Part shown: positions 4,766 through 5,004 of the stretch, piece by piece | Layout of the letters: each line of letters opens with the position of its first letter | How positions within the stretch are numbered: position 1 is the first letter of the stretch | Assembly (NCBI GenBank): GCA_900547765.1 | Contig: URIA01000072.1 | Coordinates: 1 to 5,004, forward strand | From: an uncultured Collinsella sp. | GTDB lineage: Bacteria > Actinomycetota > Coriobacteriia > Coriobacteriales > Coriobacteriaceae | DNA: 5,004 bases | Reading direction: 5' to 3' | Notes under the pieces: generated by a model | Databases searched by the model: none | What the model was told of the DNA's origin: nothing | Seen by the model: only the letters and a program-made list of their open reading frames with translations | Position numbers and translations under genes: made by a program

Positions 4766-5004
4766 CTATTGCAGGTCCAGCTGGTCCAGATATTCCTTGC
4801 CGTGCTCGGAGATATGGCGCTTGCGGCCCGCTTCGTCGTTGCCCAGCAACAGGTTGAACATGGTCTCCATCTTGGTGACGTCCTCAGGCTCCACCTTGAT
4901 CAGACGACGCGTCTCGGGGTTCATGGTGGTGAGCCACATCATGTCCGGATCGTTCTCACCAAGACCCTTGGAGCGGTTGATGGAGCACTTCTGGTCGCCG
5001 ATCT
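4766..5004 (-). CDS. parE: Type IIA DNA topoisomerase subunit B (ParE/GyrB-like), C-terminal part
   Basis: Only the last ~78 codons are in the window; the 5' portion lies beyond the right edge. The translated end contains the TOPRIM-adjacent signature KGLGENDPDMMWLTTMNPET followed by RRLIKVEPEDV, TKMETMFNLLLGNDEAGRK and a terminal ISEHGKEYLDQLDLQ before TAG. This is the conserved GyrB/ParE tail (canonical YKGLGEM...LWETTMDPETR). The B subunit binds ATP through its N-terminal GHKL domain and contacts subunit A through this C-terminal region. The aromatic residue usual before KGLGE is Ser here (NRSKGLGE), probably a mark of this divergent clade. The stop lies 45 bp before the parC-like GTG with no terminator between, so the two are almost certainly one operon with parE first. 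Confidence 0.9.
   Translation of the reverse strand, partial: IGDQKCSINRSKGLGENDPDMMWLTTMNPETRRLIKVEPEDVTKMETMFNLLLGNDEAGRKRHISEHGKEYLDQLDLQ

Noticed and set aside
1..5004. tRNA, rRNA, CRISPR array, insertion sequence, phage genes
   Set aside because: No cloverleaf, regularly spaced repeats, transposase motifs or integrase were seen on either strand.

Overview
The window looks like a chromosomal segment of a GC-rich anaerobic actinobacterium, probably class Coriobacteriia (Collinsella-like). This rests on strong G/C preference at third codon positions, the style of the topoisomerase proteins and the small iron-sulfur-type flavoprotein. No marker gene in the window fixes the taxon, so the placement is an inference.

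Right half (about 2480-5004, minus strand): a conserved housekeeping operon encodes the two subunits of a type IIA topoisomerase. It holds the last ~78 codons of a ParE/GyrB-type ATPase/TOPRIM subunit, a 45-bp gap, and a complete ParC/GyrA-type subunit of 746 aa. The ParC-like protein lacks a GyrA box and carries a divergent quinolone-region sequence (HGDAAIYE).

Middle (about 1380-2440): a plus-strand flavodoxin-fold NAD(P)H:FMN-type oxidoreductase with a CX2CX2CX6C cluster motif converges on the topoisomerase operon. A 13-bp inverted repeat between them is a plausible bidirectional terminator. Upstream of the flavoprotein lie a perfect 19-bp inverted repeat containing two copies of GTTTCGAAAC, a possible promoter, an unrecognised ~64-aa ORF with a good ribosome binding site, and a foldable leader segment.

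Left part (1-1300): a junkyard of accessory gene pieces with one well-preserved regulatory unit. From left to right: an N-terminal fragment of a TetR regulator, joined directly to the C-terminal third of a type I restriction specificity subunit (hsdS), about 200 bp of unassigned DNA, and a minus-strand yjdF (DUF2992) gene. The yjdF gene has an extended -10 promoter, a recognisable yjdF-type riboswitch leader and a strong Shine-Dalgarno sequence. Its conserved protein lacks the usual basic C-terminus, and the frame runs on antisense through the hsdS remnant. One loop of the leader contains an exact 7-nt complement of the Shine-Dalgarno sequence, giving a concrete model for translational control.

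The topoisomerase genes act together as a heterotetramer. The left-hand genes show no functional link to each other and look like successive insertions and deletions at a variable locus. I do not see a clearly new multi-gene system. The most interesting parts are the yjdF leader and the two-box inverted repeat.
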